The notes under the pieces: generated by a model | The model's database searches: none | The model's input: only the letters and a program-made list of their open reading frames with translations | What the model was told of the DNA's origin: nothing | Shown: one piece after another, positions 10,311 through 22,381 of the stretch | Layout: the number at the start of each line of letters is the position of its first letter | Numbering within the stretch: the first letter of the stretch is position 1 | Position numbers and translations under genes: made by a program | Assembly (NCBI GenBank): GCA_029204225.1 | Contig: CM055100.1 | Span: 30,657,649 to 30,721,648, forward strand | From: Diphasiastrum complanatum | Lineage: Eukaryota > Streptophyta > Lycopodiopsida > Lycopodiales > Lycopodiaceae | Direction of reading: 5' to 3' | DNA: 64,000 nucleotides

Positions 10311-12296
10311 AGATTTTGTGTCTAGCTTTTTCTTGTCATCTTTGGCACTTCGTTACCGCTCATCCATAGGGTCACCACCAACTCACCCTCATGCACCGAA
10401 GTTATCATCACCATCCAGCCGAAGCAAGCGTTCAATGATAAATGATGTCCCATACCACCAGCCATCGCTCTTAGCTTTCACTGGCACACATATCCATGAT
10501 GGGAGACATCCTAGCTATGCACATGCTCATACTATCCCTGGTGGACTGAATGAATGATAATGGGCTCTCCCACCTCTATATACATACTACAAGTGGGTAC
10601 CACCTTAAGCATTGTCCATGCTTAGATCTGTAAAACAAAGAAGCTTGAGGTGTTGACATGCAACTCTAAACATGTTGACAACGTCAAACCAGCATTTTGC
10701 CTCTTATTGAGGACATCACCTCAAGGCATATCATTATGGTACGTAACACATGATTTGAGATCGAGAATCAATCAACTTGTCCAAATACTGCTTAACATTT
10801 ATACATGACGGGATTCCTTTATTCATTTTTTAAGCTATCGTTTGTTATAATGTTCATGTGAATTTAAACTTATGAATATATCACTCTGAATTCAAACTCT
10901 TTTATGAGCTTAAAAATTAGCTGGACAACATTCAAATAATAAGGGAAGTAAGACCATCAAGACTATCATCATTCAATAAGATTTACTAGATTTTGTCAAC
11001 ATTATCGGAGCCTAAGTGTCAAAGGCAATACAATATCAAGCCAAATTTTTCCCACATCTAGACCAAAGCCCCAATAATAGATTCCTACATGTCCGTAGAT
11101 GCATGCATATGTAGGCTCAAACCTATAACCTCCAAGAGAGAAAATAAGCTTTTAATCAATGTGCTAAATGTGAGGGACCCCTGTTGTTTTCAAAGGCAAA
11201 TCAATGTGAACCAAGTTTGAGGTGGGAGAAATGTATGTCTTCTTTGTAAGAATGAGGACGTTGAAATGGAGTAGCACCACCTCATTTTGACCCAACTACA
11301 AGCATGCCAAGTGGAATTTAAAGTTTAATGTACCAATGCAGCCCTTTCATAGATTTCCTCATCAAAAGGATTTAAGTGTGCTTGAAATTTTCTTCATGAA
11401 GCTTACATGAACCAAGAGCTTTTACTTGAGTCTGCTCATTCTATCCTAGCTTCATTGGCCATTGGTCCCGTGACAGTTGGTCTCGATGGTCATCAATTGA
11501 GCTTTTGTATACTATTCCTTTCTCTCTTTTATTAACCTTGCAACACATTCTTTGCTTAAGAGCTACTTTGAGATTCTACTCCTACGAGGTGGAAATGTGA
11601 TGGCGTTGCAATTCACTTGATAGATAGTCCCTCAAGAAGTGAACTCAAAGCAGTATTTTTACTACTTATTTCAACCACAATCTGTTGCAATTTATTGTTG
11701 CAAGTTATCCTATTTTCAAGAGTTTGAGCATACTTCTTTGTATGGCATGTTTTGAACTCTGATACCAAATAGTGTATTGATTTATAATGCTTTTGTTTTT
11801 GTTATTCTATTGTTAGGATTTTGGGCATACTTACTTGTATTGTAGGTTTTGAAGACAATAATAGAAAGTGCATGGGATTTGAAATTTTGGTTATTCATAG
11901 AGTAATGAATAGTAGTGGTTATTTTTTTTTTCTCTATTTTTTGCTTCAAAGAAGCAATTTTTAAGAGATATGAGATGCCACACTTGTTTATAGGATCTTT
12001 GGAGATAAAAGGAAAAGGTCAACAATTTTAGCTTCAGAGAAAGCAAGCGCATTGATAGACTCTGAGAGAAAGTTTGAAACTTCAGAAACCAACAAATTCT
12101 TGCAACTGACTTACCTAGAGGTAATTGATTTTTTGATATTTATGCGATTCAGGTTTTGTTAGAGGAATTATTCGAGAACTCTTTAGAGTTTTACCAACAT
12201 GTTATGAGGCTTTGTTACAACTTTTACTCCCTCTCCTCGTTGTTTACAGTTTTATGCACAAATTTACTTTCTGTAAAAAACAAAAATGGCAAAGTC
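10311..12296. other. Non-coding region; no gene recognised
   Basis: A frame at 10318-10557 (Ser/His/Pro-rich) has no recognisable domain. CTCTGATACCA at 11757-11767 is the complement of a tRNA-Met primer-binding site and could mark the inner edge of a minus-strand LTR element starting near 11768, but no matching LTR pair or gag was found. Two similar ~48-bp segments (11718-11765, 11811-11860) hint at a decayed repeat. Confidence 0.4.
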
Positions 12297-12676
12297 ATCG
12301 GCCTGTGGTGACCTTTGTAAAAGAAATGTAGTTAAAATTGTTATTAGAGCTTATGAGGCTTTGAGTCGCATGTTGAGCTTTGGTGCAGGGTACTGGGTCA
12401 TTAATTAGGAGTGGCTGGATTGACCTCCTAATAAGTAGGAGAGTTGACTAGTCAACGAACACGTCATATGCTCACTAGGACACTTGGTCCAGTGAATGAG
12501 TGACACATGTCAGGGTTGACGGGTCAAACATCACATGTTTCACATGCTCACTGAGTGAAACATGTCAACCTACTAGCTTGCCTATGTGTCAGGGTAGTGC
12601 CAACCAAGTGGCAAGTAACTACTATGCATGGAATTGGCCATGTGTCGAAGTTAGGAAGGGTTAGGGTTAAGGGGTG
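12297..12676 (+). repeat. Partial LTR of gypsy family A
   Basis: Aligns with the 5' LTR at 41318-41910. Shared strings include CGGCCTGTGGTG, TACTGGGTC, GGATTGACCTCCTAA, AAGTAGGAGAGTTGAC, GACACTTGGTCCAGTG and AGGGTTAGGGTTAAG. It is cut at 12677 by the start of a family-B LTR, so family B probably inserted next to or inside an older family-A copy. Confidence 0.7.
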
Positions 12677-13165
12677 TGTTATGTCCATGACCAGTACATA
12701 GGATACAGAATACTCCTAGTCTTGGATACACGGTACTCCAATGAAACAAGCTGTTAGTTATGCCATGTCATACTGGACGTGACCCGAAAGCAACTAATAT
12801 CCTTGTGAGGCCCAGAACACACTAAATGGAGTTTAGACAAGGTATGAGACAATGTATGCATGTGTAGAGTTATCAATAGCAATTCTATGAATAGTTGGTC
12901 CATGCTTAGGACTCTATTCTAGGTGAATCTCTGTATAGGGAACCTAGGGCTATGCATGGCTATGTGCCCAGGATGCTTTTGGCTCTATATATTGGGTCCA
13001 TTCATTGCCAGGCTCTCACTCTACATTCATGCTTCTTGTTCCTTGGCTTGGGGGTGAAGCTTCTAGAGTTTGATTGGATGCTTCTACTTGGTTGGGTGGT
13101 TTCTCCATAGTGTGTTATCATTGTGTTTGTGATTTGTAAGCAGGATCTAAAGAGCTTCCCTTATA
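12677..13165 (+). repeat. 5' LTR of gypsy family B
   Basis: Starts TGTTATGTCCATG and ends ...CTTCCCTTATA, one base before a primer-binding site. It is a diverged copy of 300-820. The LTR seems to end in TA rather than CA in both copies. Confidence 0.8.
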
Positions 13166-13166
13166 G

Positions 13167-13178
13167 TGGTATCAGAGC
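13167..13178 (+). other. Primer-binding site (initiator tRNA-Met)
   Basis: TGGTATCAGAGC, the exact complement of the 3' end of plant initiator tRNA-Met, lies directly after the LTR. It defines the start of minus-strand DNA synthesis and the orientation of the element. Confidence 0.9.
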
Positions 13179-14908
13179 AAGGCTTACAAGTTTGGAGAGG
13201 TGGTGCTTTTCGTTGGAGCTTGGTGGTAATCAACTAGTATTCTCATCCAAGGAGAGGAGCAAGGTTGCAAGTTGGTGGATCTTCCCAATTTCAATTTGCA
13301 TGATCCATATCTCTCTCAAATTCATTGTGGTTTATGGAGAATTGTGCTAGGAAATCAATTTTGGTTGTCTTTTTGGAGTTTTAGCATGTGTAGCTCAAAA
13401 CTAGTTATGGATTTGAAATTTCCAGCAAGGTAATTCACTTTGAAGTAGTTGAAATTCAGGTTGCATGTTGGATCTTCCCATGTATTTGGATTCTAGGCTC
13501 TTTTGTGGCCAAATTTGGCTTGTTTTCCATGATTTTGGCACAAAATTGATGGTAGAATTCAAAATCCAGCAAGTTCAGATCAATTGCTTGGTTATAACTC
13601 TGTATATTGGATTGCATGTGGATCAGAAAAACATTCTTGCCATTTAATTCCAGTTGATCATGGTGAAAAAACCTAAAAAGGGTCAAAATCCATGATTTTT
13701 GCTTGTTTTTTCATGAAATTGAATGGTAGGAGGTTGTTGAACATCAATTAAAGCTTGGAAAAGATGAATTGTAGTCTTTTGAAGCTGTCCTAGAAGTTAG
13801 AGCCAAGAATTCCAGCAATTGGGATTGTTGGAAGTAAAAAATTGTCAAAAATTGACCAATTTTGGGGGGTGGATTTCTGTAAATCCATAAGGGGATCATT
13901 CTGGATTTTTTACAGCATGATTTGTATTCCTTTTTACCTTCCCAACAAGCTATCAGACCTGTAAATTGATGGGTAGAGGCTTATGTTTCAATTCCATCAA
14001 GTTTGTAGCAATTTTGACTTCTAGAAATCAAGAATTCACGGTTCTCAGCCCATACTGCTTCATAGGATTTGTATGAAGGCTTCATGGAACTCTTAGAGAC
14101 CATTTGGATCATCACTTTTAGGCTTGGTTGAGTGTTTGCAAGTTTTTAGGCAGATTGGGCTTGAAAAAGTGCGCCCTCCTACAGGTTTTTTGGCTGTTCT
14201 GAACTCGCACGTGTGAATCCTAGGTGGTAGGCTGATGTGGCAAGTGTCTTGTTCACTAGGTCTCCCTCTGTACTGAGCTTTACAGCACCCAATTTGGTGT
14301 CCTGTAGCCAAAGATATGATCATCTGAAGTTTTGCAATTTTGAATTTCGAATTGTTCTGATTGCATGCATGTCAATTTCCTATTTTGGGGTACTGTGCTT
14401 GCATGGAATGTCTGCATGTTGATTCTCAAAGTGATTCTGACATGCATGAGTGGTTTAGATCTGTTTTGAGTGGTTATACGCATGTACTCTGACTGATAGA
14501 TACAAAACTGAATTTTATAGCTGACAATTTCCGTAGAACTTGATTTTACGTAAAATTCTGTAAATGTGAAAAATCAGTGTAATGTCGCATGTCTTGCATG
14601 CTTGATGGGCATTAATGTAGTAAAATTAAGAATCGAACAATGAATCGAATTTTCGATTTTGTTTGCTTAATATCTGAGAGTGGTTTTTTACGAATTTTTA
14701 GAAAACGTAAAACCTAAAAAAAAAATTAAAAGTGCGAAAATTCAAAATTTTTAGTTTTTTCCAGTTTCTTGAAATATATATGAAATCGACTAAACATAGA
14801 TTTGACCATGCTGGAGTCAATTTCAGTCGGTTTTGGGTCAACTATACTTCACTATGAGTTAATCTGATATTAACTAAATTTAGTAATTTCCAAGATAGAT
14901 ATATCGAG
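13179..14908 (+). other. Untranslated leader of gypsy family B
   Basis: About 1.7 kb between primer-binding site and gag without a supported gene. Short frames on both strands (for example 13456-13686) show no domain. Leaders of this length are usual in plant gypsy elements. Confidence 0.6.
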
Positions 14909-15931
14909 ATGGCCGAAGAAACTTCAAATCAAGCTGCGAATCCAAGTGTGCCATCTTATATGGTGATTTGTCAGCAGTTGAGTACGGCACTCAATGATAT
15001 GAATAATCGTAATCAGATGAGAGATCAACAAATGGAGGTTCTGTTGAATCAAGTCAAATTGATGTTTGCACTAGCTACTTCAATCTGCACGGTGTTCCTG
15101 ATGAGAAGAAAATTGAAAGTGTCGTGCTGTTCTTACGCGGAAAAGCGTCATCGTGGTGGCGAGATTTATCGGTGAAGCCAACTACTTGGGATGCGTTTGC
15201 GGAAGTTTTCAAGAAAGCTTTCGTAGTTGCTGATGATGTTGACTACTATCTGAAGTTCGTGAACTGCAGGATGGGTACAAAGAGTTTAGACTCTTATATC
15301 CAGGAATTCATGGACCTATGGAATAGGGTTCATTCATTCGATGCGAAGTTGGCACTTTGGCAGTTTGTCCTAGGTTTGCCAGCCGACTATCAGATTGAAT
15401 GCAGGCGAAATGTGCTTCAAAACCTTGAGGATGCATTTCGGATTGCGAAAGCGTATGATTCCACAGTGGTGGCATCCAGGAAGCAGTTTGCGCAAATTCC
15501 AACCACTTTGAAAACCAAGAAGGGTAAGAAGCGCGGTTCAGACCAAGCAAAATATTTTGACGAATTAGATCAAGCAACATTGGAACCCAGGAAGCCGAAG
15601 AGAAAGAGATATGTCTTGGGAAAAGGCTAAGAAAGAGAATTTATGTTTCGTCTGTAAGAAGCCTGGACATATGATGAAATTTTGTCCAGAAAGGAAGAAA
15701 GTGTCTACTCACATGATTGAGATCCCAGGAGGCAATGGTAAGACTTTGGAAATTAACCTGACTGATTGTGAGTGTGAATGTTCTTTTAGTACTACTTCTT
15801 TCTTGCCTAATGAACTTTTCCGTTTAATTGAAACAGTTAAAGATCAAGAATTGAGTATTTTATTGGACAGTGGTTCAACTCATAATTTTATTAATTCTCG
15901 TCTTGTGCAGCGTGACTTAATTCTTATTTGA
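14909..15931 (+). pseudogene. Gypsy family B gag and start of protease
   Basis: Gag begins with ATG at 14909 and runs to about 15110. It then continues in another frame from about 15124 with the capsid-like LRGKASSWWRD motif and FRIAKAYD to 15600. A further shift leads to a zinc knuckle CFVCKKPGHMMKFC (CX2CX4HX4C, about 15647-15688) and then the aspartic protease active site [11 protein letters not shown] (about 15859-15891). The frame changes show it is not a single intact gene. Protease homology stops at about 15930, where antisense pol sequence begins. Confidence 0.85.
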
Positions 15932-16779
15932 TGGTACCCTGTCCTAAGTTTTATCTTGGTGAAATATCGTGCTCCACCCAAGCAATCTACAAGGTCATCC
16001 ATCCTGGGTAATGGATATTTATTTTTGATAGTCACTTTATTAAGACCCTTGTAATCCACACACATCCGGAAACCTCCATTCGCTTTAAGAAGAACAGGAG
16101 CGCCCCATGGTGATTTACTAGGTTGTATCTGTCCCATCCTCAGATAGTTTTCTATTTGATTTGAAATCTCTGTCTCCTCTTTCGGAGAGAACCTATAAGG
16201 TTGTCTAGAGACAGGTTGACTTCCTGGAATTAACTCAATCATGTGGTCTACTGACCTAGACGATGGTAAACCATGAGGTAATTCAGATGGAAAAACATCC
16301 CTAAATTCATTTATGATCTGTTCTTTCACTGCTTGTTCATGATCTAAATTTACTGAGTTAAGAATTGCTGAGAATTCGCAACCATTTAGATTCATTACAG
16401 GAACATCCACAACTGGAATAGCACATATTGAAAAAACTTCATACTCAGGATAATCCAATGTCTCCAATTCATTAACTATAGAAATCTGATCCAACGGACG
16501 TACAAAATTACTGCCAAATAATGTAACTACCTTATCACCCTCCTTGAAAGTGAGAACATGCTTCTCAAAATCAATCAACAGAGAAGGCGACTTACTAAAT
16601 AACCATTCGTAACCTAAGATTAAATCAGTACAAGCTAGGTCTAAAACATGAAAATTAACTAATTCTGTGTGTCCTTGCATCAAAACTGGGAGCTTCGGGA
16701 CTTTTACGTTCCAAGTCTCCAACTCTACTCCTGAAGCTAGATAAACTTTATACCTATGATTGTTGGCTTCAGTTTCCAA
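15925..16779 (-). pseudogene. Antisense gypsy pol fragment: protease tail and N-terminal RT
   Basis: A long open frame on the minus strand. It starts with protease-linker sequence ([23 protein letters not shown]). It continues through the connector ([18 protein letters not shown]) into RT motifs [30 protein letters not shown] and GYHQIRI, where it ends at about 15930. Reading from the right, its start fits what would follow the protease that stops at 15930 on the plus strand. An inversion of this 850-bp block is the simplest explanation. A shorter homologous antisense fragment occurs at 46580-46940. Confidence 0.85.
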
Positions 16780-17447
16780 GCTGAGTGGGCAAAGGCTTTT
16801 CAGATGTGCGACATCGACAATGATGATCAGAAGATCGCTGATGCTACTCTCAAGTTACAAGAAACCGCACAATGATGGTGGAGGAAAGTCGAAAAAGGTA
16901 ACTTGGTGCCGATCACTTGGGAAGCTTTCAAACACATGTTTACAGAGAACTGGATGCCTCTTGACGAGAAGAACCAGGCTATGCAATCTTGGACTAGTCT
17001 CAAACAGAGAAATGCATCCGTACAGGACTATGCAGACAAGTATAAGGAAGCCTTGATGTGGATATCGGAGAAGGTTTCGATGTTTCTACAAGTGTTCCAT
17101 TTTGTGGAGGGATTGCGTGAGAGCCTTCAAGGTTTCAGCCTTGGGGAAAAAGAAAGTTTAAAAAATTGAAGGGTCAATCTGCATAAGAGTAGGTTCAAAG
17201 TGTTAAAAAGAGTTAACGTGCAGGTGCCTCAAAGGGCGGTATGGGACGTCCAATGCCCAAGGTTTCGACGTTGTCGCCACACGATTTGGAGCGGGCAAAG
17301 AAGGAAAATATTTGCTTTGGTTGGCTAGGGTGGCATAGGTGGAAGGAGTGTCCATGTAACCCTTCACGAACGACTTTTAGCTTGCAGGTTGAGGCGGCTA
17401 ACCGGATACCCGCAAGCTATTTCTTTATATTAAGAATATATTTTTGA
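16780..17447 (+). pseudogene. Gypsy family A gag fragment
   Basis: Encodes a retroelement capsid segment (WWRKVEKGNLVPITWEAF, DEKNQAMQSW, QDYADKYKEAL, FVEGLRESL) followed by a damaged zinc knuckle (CFGWLGWHRWKEC, second Cys replaced by Trp). It matches gag of the element at 41.3-46.4 kb motif by motif. A stop separates the first residues from the WWRK block, and the tail is truncated. It belongs to a different family from the gag at 14909-15930. Confidence 0.8.
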
Positions 17448-18599
17448 ATTTTCTTAACATTTATTAACCTGATTTCTTGTGATTCCTTGGAAGGTAGTTT
17501 TTATTACTTGTGGACCTTGGACGATGTCACAGAAATGGTTAATGGATTCGTTTTCTAAATTGTTTTCCTTGCATGAATCTTCAATAAGTCCTTTTCCTGA
17601 TTTACAGGTCGATTCTCAATGTCTTTTGAAAGTCATTCACGAAAATGTATTGGGACATTATCAGTATTTGATTACGATGATGCAACACCTTTCTTTGACT
17701 TAAATTTTTTTTTTGGATTTCTTCTTTGAAACTTCTCCTAGGGCAAATCTAGATTGATATGCACCCCTTGGAAATGCATGTAAAAGGGGGAGAAGTAGGA
17801 AGAAAAGAAAGTTATCAAGAAGAAACATCTATCATAGATTCCAGGAGGAATCTGATAGATGACGGATCTATTTCTAAAATCAGAAACGATAGGATATTTT
17901 TGATATCACAGAAATCCTTTAGGAATTATAGTAGATATCTTGTTAGAAGATATAAGAGAAGGAAATTAGAAAACACTCTTGTAGTAGAAGAGTTGCTGAT
18001 TACAAATCCGATTGATTTGTGTCAGAACTTGGGAATTCTATTGCAAGACAGTGGTTTGTTGAATCATATTCCTTGTTGTAGTCAATTTGATCTTTGAGTG
18101 AACTTGGATCCGTAGGTTGAAGCAAAGAATGTAATATATTCTTTTGAGATAATCTTCGATTGAAATTTTGGTTGCGAAATAGCACTCCTTGAGAAATATT
18201 CTATCTTAGAGGATAATCGAGTTACAGGATTCTGGGTTAAAAAAGTATTGTGTACAGATCAGGTGATATCTATAGAGATATGCTATGTAGTGAATCTTTG
18301 TGTGATCATCAAACCTTTTTGTACAAACTTTTAATCCTGTGGATCTACAATGGATTCCTTGTGGACTAAGTTTATATGCATGCATAAACTAGTCATTTAA
18401 ACATAGGCATATTAATGAGAATTGTACATATTAATGTGTCTTCTAAGAATTGTGATGCACTTTTATGATATGGTATGGTCTCGGGAATCTGGAAAGTTGT
18501 GATTGGAGAATCATAACTCAGACTCCAGGATATACCAGATCAATAAGAGAGAACTGTGATCATGATAAGTTTACCCCGGATGAATAAACAAGATAACGG
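17448..18599. other. Unassigned retroelement interior
   Basis: Lies between a gag fragment and an integrase fragment, so it is probably decayed gypsy pol. I could not match its short frames (17479-17703, 17759-18097) to RT or RNase H motifs. Two related segments around 18480-18560 and 18960-19040 share GAATC...ATGATTG...GAATCATA. Confidence 0.4.
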
Positions 18600-19195
18600 A
18601 ACTTTGGTAATGACTGACATCTTGCCAAATCGGTTATGTTTATTCGGGTAAGGACTACCAGGAAAGCATCTGATTTTGCTCAAGTAGTTGTAGAGCGTCT
18701 GTTTAGACTTTACAGATTACCAAGTGACATTGTGAACGATCTCGATCCAAGGTCTACTGATCACTTTTGGTCGGCCATATTCGCTAGACTAGAGACGACT
18801 CTGAGCTTAAGTTCTTCTGACCATTGGTTAGACGAAAAGAACAAATCAGGTGAGGGAGAAAATGCTTCGAGCATATTTTTCGACGACAATCTCATTGGGA
18901 AGTGTCTTTGCCCTTGATTGAGTTGCCTATGCTAGGGTATTCGTTCTCTTATTGAGTATAGGACAAGAATCCGATGAATTATGATTGACGAATCATAGTT
19001 TAGATTCTAGTTATGTGTGATCAAAAGATCAGATGATATCTGCATTTTGAATGCAATCTCCTCAGAGAGGAAGTTATCCTTGATGGAGATTACGTTATAG
19101 TAAGCATTTGCCTACCGGTTATAGCCCGTTCATGCTTATATATAGTTCTTAACCTAGGTTGCCTATTTTAGGAGAGACTCGGATGATTAAGTTTC
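18600..19195 (+). pseudogene. Gypsy integrase core, left part, interrupted by a copia element
   Basis: Encodes integrase around the second catalytic Asp: FRLYRLPSDIVNDLDPRSTDHFWSAIF (about 18697-18779). A damaged version of the DGQTERVNQ region follows at about 18830. Near 19110-19190 it reads GYSPFMLIY and RMIKF. Translation resumes exactly across the copia insertion at 24205 (QKVADFLHDMQEMLRIAREN), so the two halves were one gene before the insertion. Several stops are present. Confidence 0.85.
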
Positions 19196-19612
19196 TGTCG
19201 CGAATCTGTTTCTTTTTCGATTTCGTTTTCGTTTTTGTATTCGCGAACGATTTTGTGTCTTTGAATTTTCTTTTGCGCGGAAGCTTCACAGGAACCTAGA
19301 CACGCGACTGCACATCACAGAACACATTCTATTCTAGCAATCAAGACAAAGGACGCAAGACAAGGAGATGCACGAAAATAGAGCAATGGTATTATGAGTT
19401 TGATTTTTATAGCGAGATAGTCAGTGTCTCGCTCGTTGGCGGAATGACACTCTACTCTTTCGTTGTGTTCTGCTCGTTGGCAGACTTTCACACACAGCTC
19501 TTTTGTTTCTAGTATTTTTCTTTTCTACTCTACTCGCTACGTCTCTCTCTCTGTCTCTTGCAAAAATTCTGTCTTTTCTCTTGTATATTCTCTTGTATAT
19601 ATATATATATTT
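19196..19612 (-). repeat. Truncated copia 3' LTR
   Basis: Matches the outer-boundary half of the 5' LTR (23394-about 23810) but stops at a (TA)n tract (about 19597-19612) and passes straight into RNase H. The U3 half, polypurine tract and last part of RNase H are missing. The deletion endpoint lies in a TATATA run also present at the corresponding site in the intact LTR. Confidence 0.85.
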
Positions 19613-20794
19613 TTTTACTGACACTACCTCATTCACCACCTTTGAAGCTGCGACGTATTCAGCTTCGCAAGAGGATTGAGCCACCAAGGTTTGCTTTTTG
19701 CATATCCAGCTGATTGCAGCTCCGCACGCTATGGTACATCCTCCAGTTATGGACTTGCTATCATCTTTGCAGCTTGCCCAGCTTGCATCACTGTAGTGGT
19801 GCAGCTCGAATCCTTTTTCTTCGTTTTTAGCTCGGTAGGTTAATCCAATATTCTGGGTACCCTTCAGATACTGTAGGATTCGTTTTGCCATTTGCCAATG
19901 TGCCAGGCCAGGATTGGAAGAGAATTGGCTCAGGGCGTAAACAGAGAAAGCTAGATCGGGTTTGGTACAAATTGTGAGGTACATCAGACTACCGATTAAG
20001 TTTTGGTAGGGTATACCTGCCATCTTCTGTTCTTCCTCTTCCGTTTTTGGGCAATCCTGCTTTGTGAGCTTGGCTCCAGCTATCATTGGTGTGGCCTTTT
20101 CTTTGCAGTCCATCATGTGATATTGCTTTAGCACCTTTCTGGCATATTTTTTGTGACTCAAGTGCATTTCGCCCTTTATTCGATCTCTTCTGATCTCCAG
20201 CCCGAGGCATTTTGTTGCTTCTCCAAGATCTGTGATTTCATAACTTTCAGAAATCTGACTCTTCGTGTCTTTGATCAGCATCAAGGAATTTCCTATCATT
20301 AGGGAATCATCCACGAAGATAGTTAGTATCACAAAATCCTTTCCTACTCTTTTTATGTAGACATTGCAGTCTGGTTGTGTAGGATTGAAGTCTAGAGACT
20401 TCAGAAGACCATCGAGCTTCTTATACCAAGCTCGTGATGCCTGTTTTAGACCATAGATGCATCTCTGCAATCGACAGACTTATTGTCGATTGTCGGGGTC
20501 TTCTAAACCTTCAGGCTGCTTCATGAAGATTTCCTCTTCTAGATCTCCGTGGAGAAAGGCTGTTTTCACATCAATCTGGTGAATTTCTAGATTGTGCTGT
20601 GTGGCGTATGCAAGGAGTAGTCTTATGCTTGTCATCTTGACCGTTGGCGAATATGTGTTGAAATAATCAACACCATATCTCTGCGTGTATCCCTTCGCGA
20701 CAAGCCTTGCCTTGTAGCGGCCAATGGTGCCATCTGATTTCCTCTTTTTCTTGTATACCCACTTGCAGTCGACTATTTTTCTGTTTTCTAGCAA
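19613..20794 (-). pseudogene. Copia reverse transcriptase and truncated RNase H
   Basis: The first part (20794-20480) holds the RT N-terminus: KARLVAKGYTQRYGVDY, TSIRLLLAYA, QIDVKTAFLHGDLEEEIFM. After a break the rest (20470-19613) gives IYGLKQASRAWY, the catalytic FVDDSLMIG, LGLEIRRD, the IPYQNLIGSLMYL region, and RNase H motifs YSDASWA and SSCEAEYVAA. It ends after NEVVS, where the deletion removes the conserved C-terminus. Downstream residues up to 19421 are translated LTR. Confidence 0.92.
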
Positions 20795-21109
20795 TGGCTC
20801 TAATGTCCATGCCTCGTTTCACCTCATCGACTTGATTTTCTCTGACATTGCCTGCTTCCAGAATTCTCCCTCTGGACTTTGGATAGCTTCTTGATATGTT
20901 GTTGGTTCTTCAGCGAAGTTGCAGTACTCGAACTGTGTGTCTTCGCTCCACTGAAGATTGTCAGAGTAACGGTCTGGAGGTCTTCTTTGTCTTGTTGACC
21001 TTCTAGGTTCGTTTCGTCGCTGCTTGAACGTTTCTTGTTCGTGGGGTCGATCCTCTACTTCCTGCTGCTTTGGAGTCTGTGGCTCTGCATTTTGATTTGA
21101 TGTCTGTCC

Positions 21110-22381
21110 TCAATCTCCCTCTTGAATAGGCAGGAGTGTGAAGATCTCATGGCCTCTTTCGTCTTTCAGTCCAGGGAATGTGGACTCATCGAACTTTACA
21201 TCTCTGCTCGAAACAACCTTCTTCGTGGTTGGATCGTAGAGCTTGTACACTTGTGTTCCGTTCGAGTAGCCGACCATGATTTTTTGCTCTGATTTGTCAT
21301 CAAGCTTGCTTCTTTTTTCTTTTGGAATGTGCTTATATGCTGCACATCCAAACACTCGTACGTATGAGAGATCAGGCTTTCTACCTGTCCACATTTCGTA
21401 TGGTGTCTTGTTATCCAACGCTGTCGTTGTAGATCTGTTCTGCAGGTGTACAGTTGCAGCTATTGCCTCAGCCCAGAATTGACCTGGCAATTGAGCCTGT
21501 GCCATCATGCATCTGGCTCCTTCGACTATCGTTCTGTTTCTTCTTTCTGCCACACCGTTGTATTCTGGTGTGTATGCAGGAGTGAACTAGTGTTCTATCC
21601 CCTGTTCTTCGCAGAATCTTGAGAATTCTGTGCTTTTGTATTCACCTCCATTGTCAGATCTAAGGATCTGTATCTTTTTCAAGGTGTGTCGCTCTGCAAA
21701 TGCCACGAACTTCTTGAAGGAATCAAACACTTCAGATTTCTTCTTCAGGTAGTAGATCGTGCTCATTCGGCTGTAATCATCTATGAACGTCAGAAAATAC
21801 CTCGAACCTGAGAGCGAATCCATCTTCATCGGTCCACAAACATCAGAGTGGACGAGCTCAAGAACTTCCTTGGCTCTTCTTCCCTCATGCGTGAATGGAT
21901 TCCGATGTTGCTTGCCTTTCTGACAGGCTTCGCAGAACTCTGTTTCGGGTCTTGAAATCTTGAGACCTGTGACGATGTCTTTTCTGATCATGTCATACAA
22001 GCTCCGCATGTTCAGAGGATACATTCTCCTATGCCAGAGCTGATCTTCATTTTCTGATGCATCTAATATGCTATCAGAGTTGCTGATTATCTTGGCCTGG
22101 TAGAGGTTTCCTTCTCTGCATCCGACCATCAGCAACTTGTTTGTCGTTTTCTCGATCATACGACATGTGTTGCCGTCGAATAAAACTCGAATGCCAAGAT
22201 CTGCCATCTTGGAGACAGATAGCAGATGTTTTCTGAGTGAGGGCACATAGAGTGCTCCTAGCAGCTCTGCTTGGCCTAACAGTGTTTGCAGCTGTAGAGT
22301 GCCGATGCCTCTGACATCGTGTCTGCTCCCATCACCTAGAATCACTGCTCTGTCGTTTTCGAGTTCGCGAAAGTCGATCAA
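21110..22381 (-). pseudogene. Copia integrase
   Basis: Upstream segment 22381-21587: GAG-pre-integrase (LWHRRMYPLNMRSL), the HHCC-type CEACQKGKQHRNPF, first catalytic Asp in HSDVCGPM, and second in LRSDNGGEYKS. A stop near 21587 interrupts the sequence before EYNGVAERRNRT, which contains the third catalytic residue (Glu). The C-terminal part (21553-21110) continues with YEMWTGRKPDLSYVRVFGC and the VGYSNGTQVYKLYDP block typical of copia integrases. Sequence between 21110 and 20795 is the poorly conserved link to RT. Confidence 0.92.

Noticed and set aside
11757-12296. Minus-strand LTR retrotransposon starting at a PBS-like CTCTGATACCA
   Set aside because: Only the short PBS-like match supports it; no LTR partner, gag or polypurine tract was found, so it is mentioned only in the region entry.
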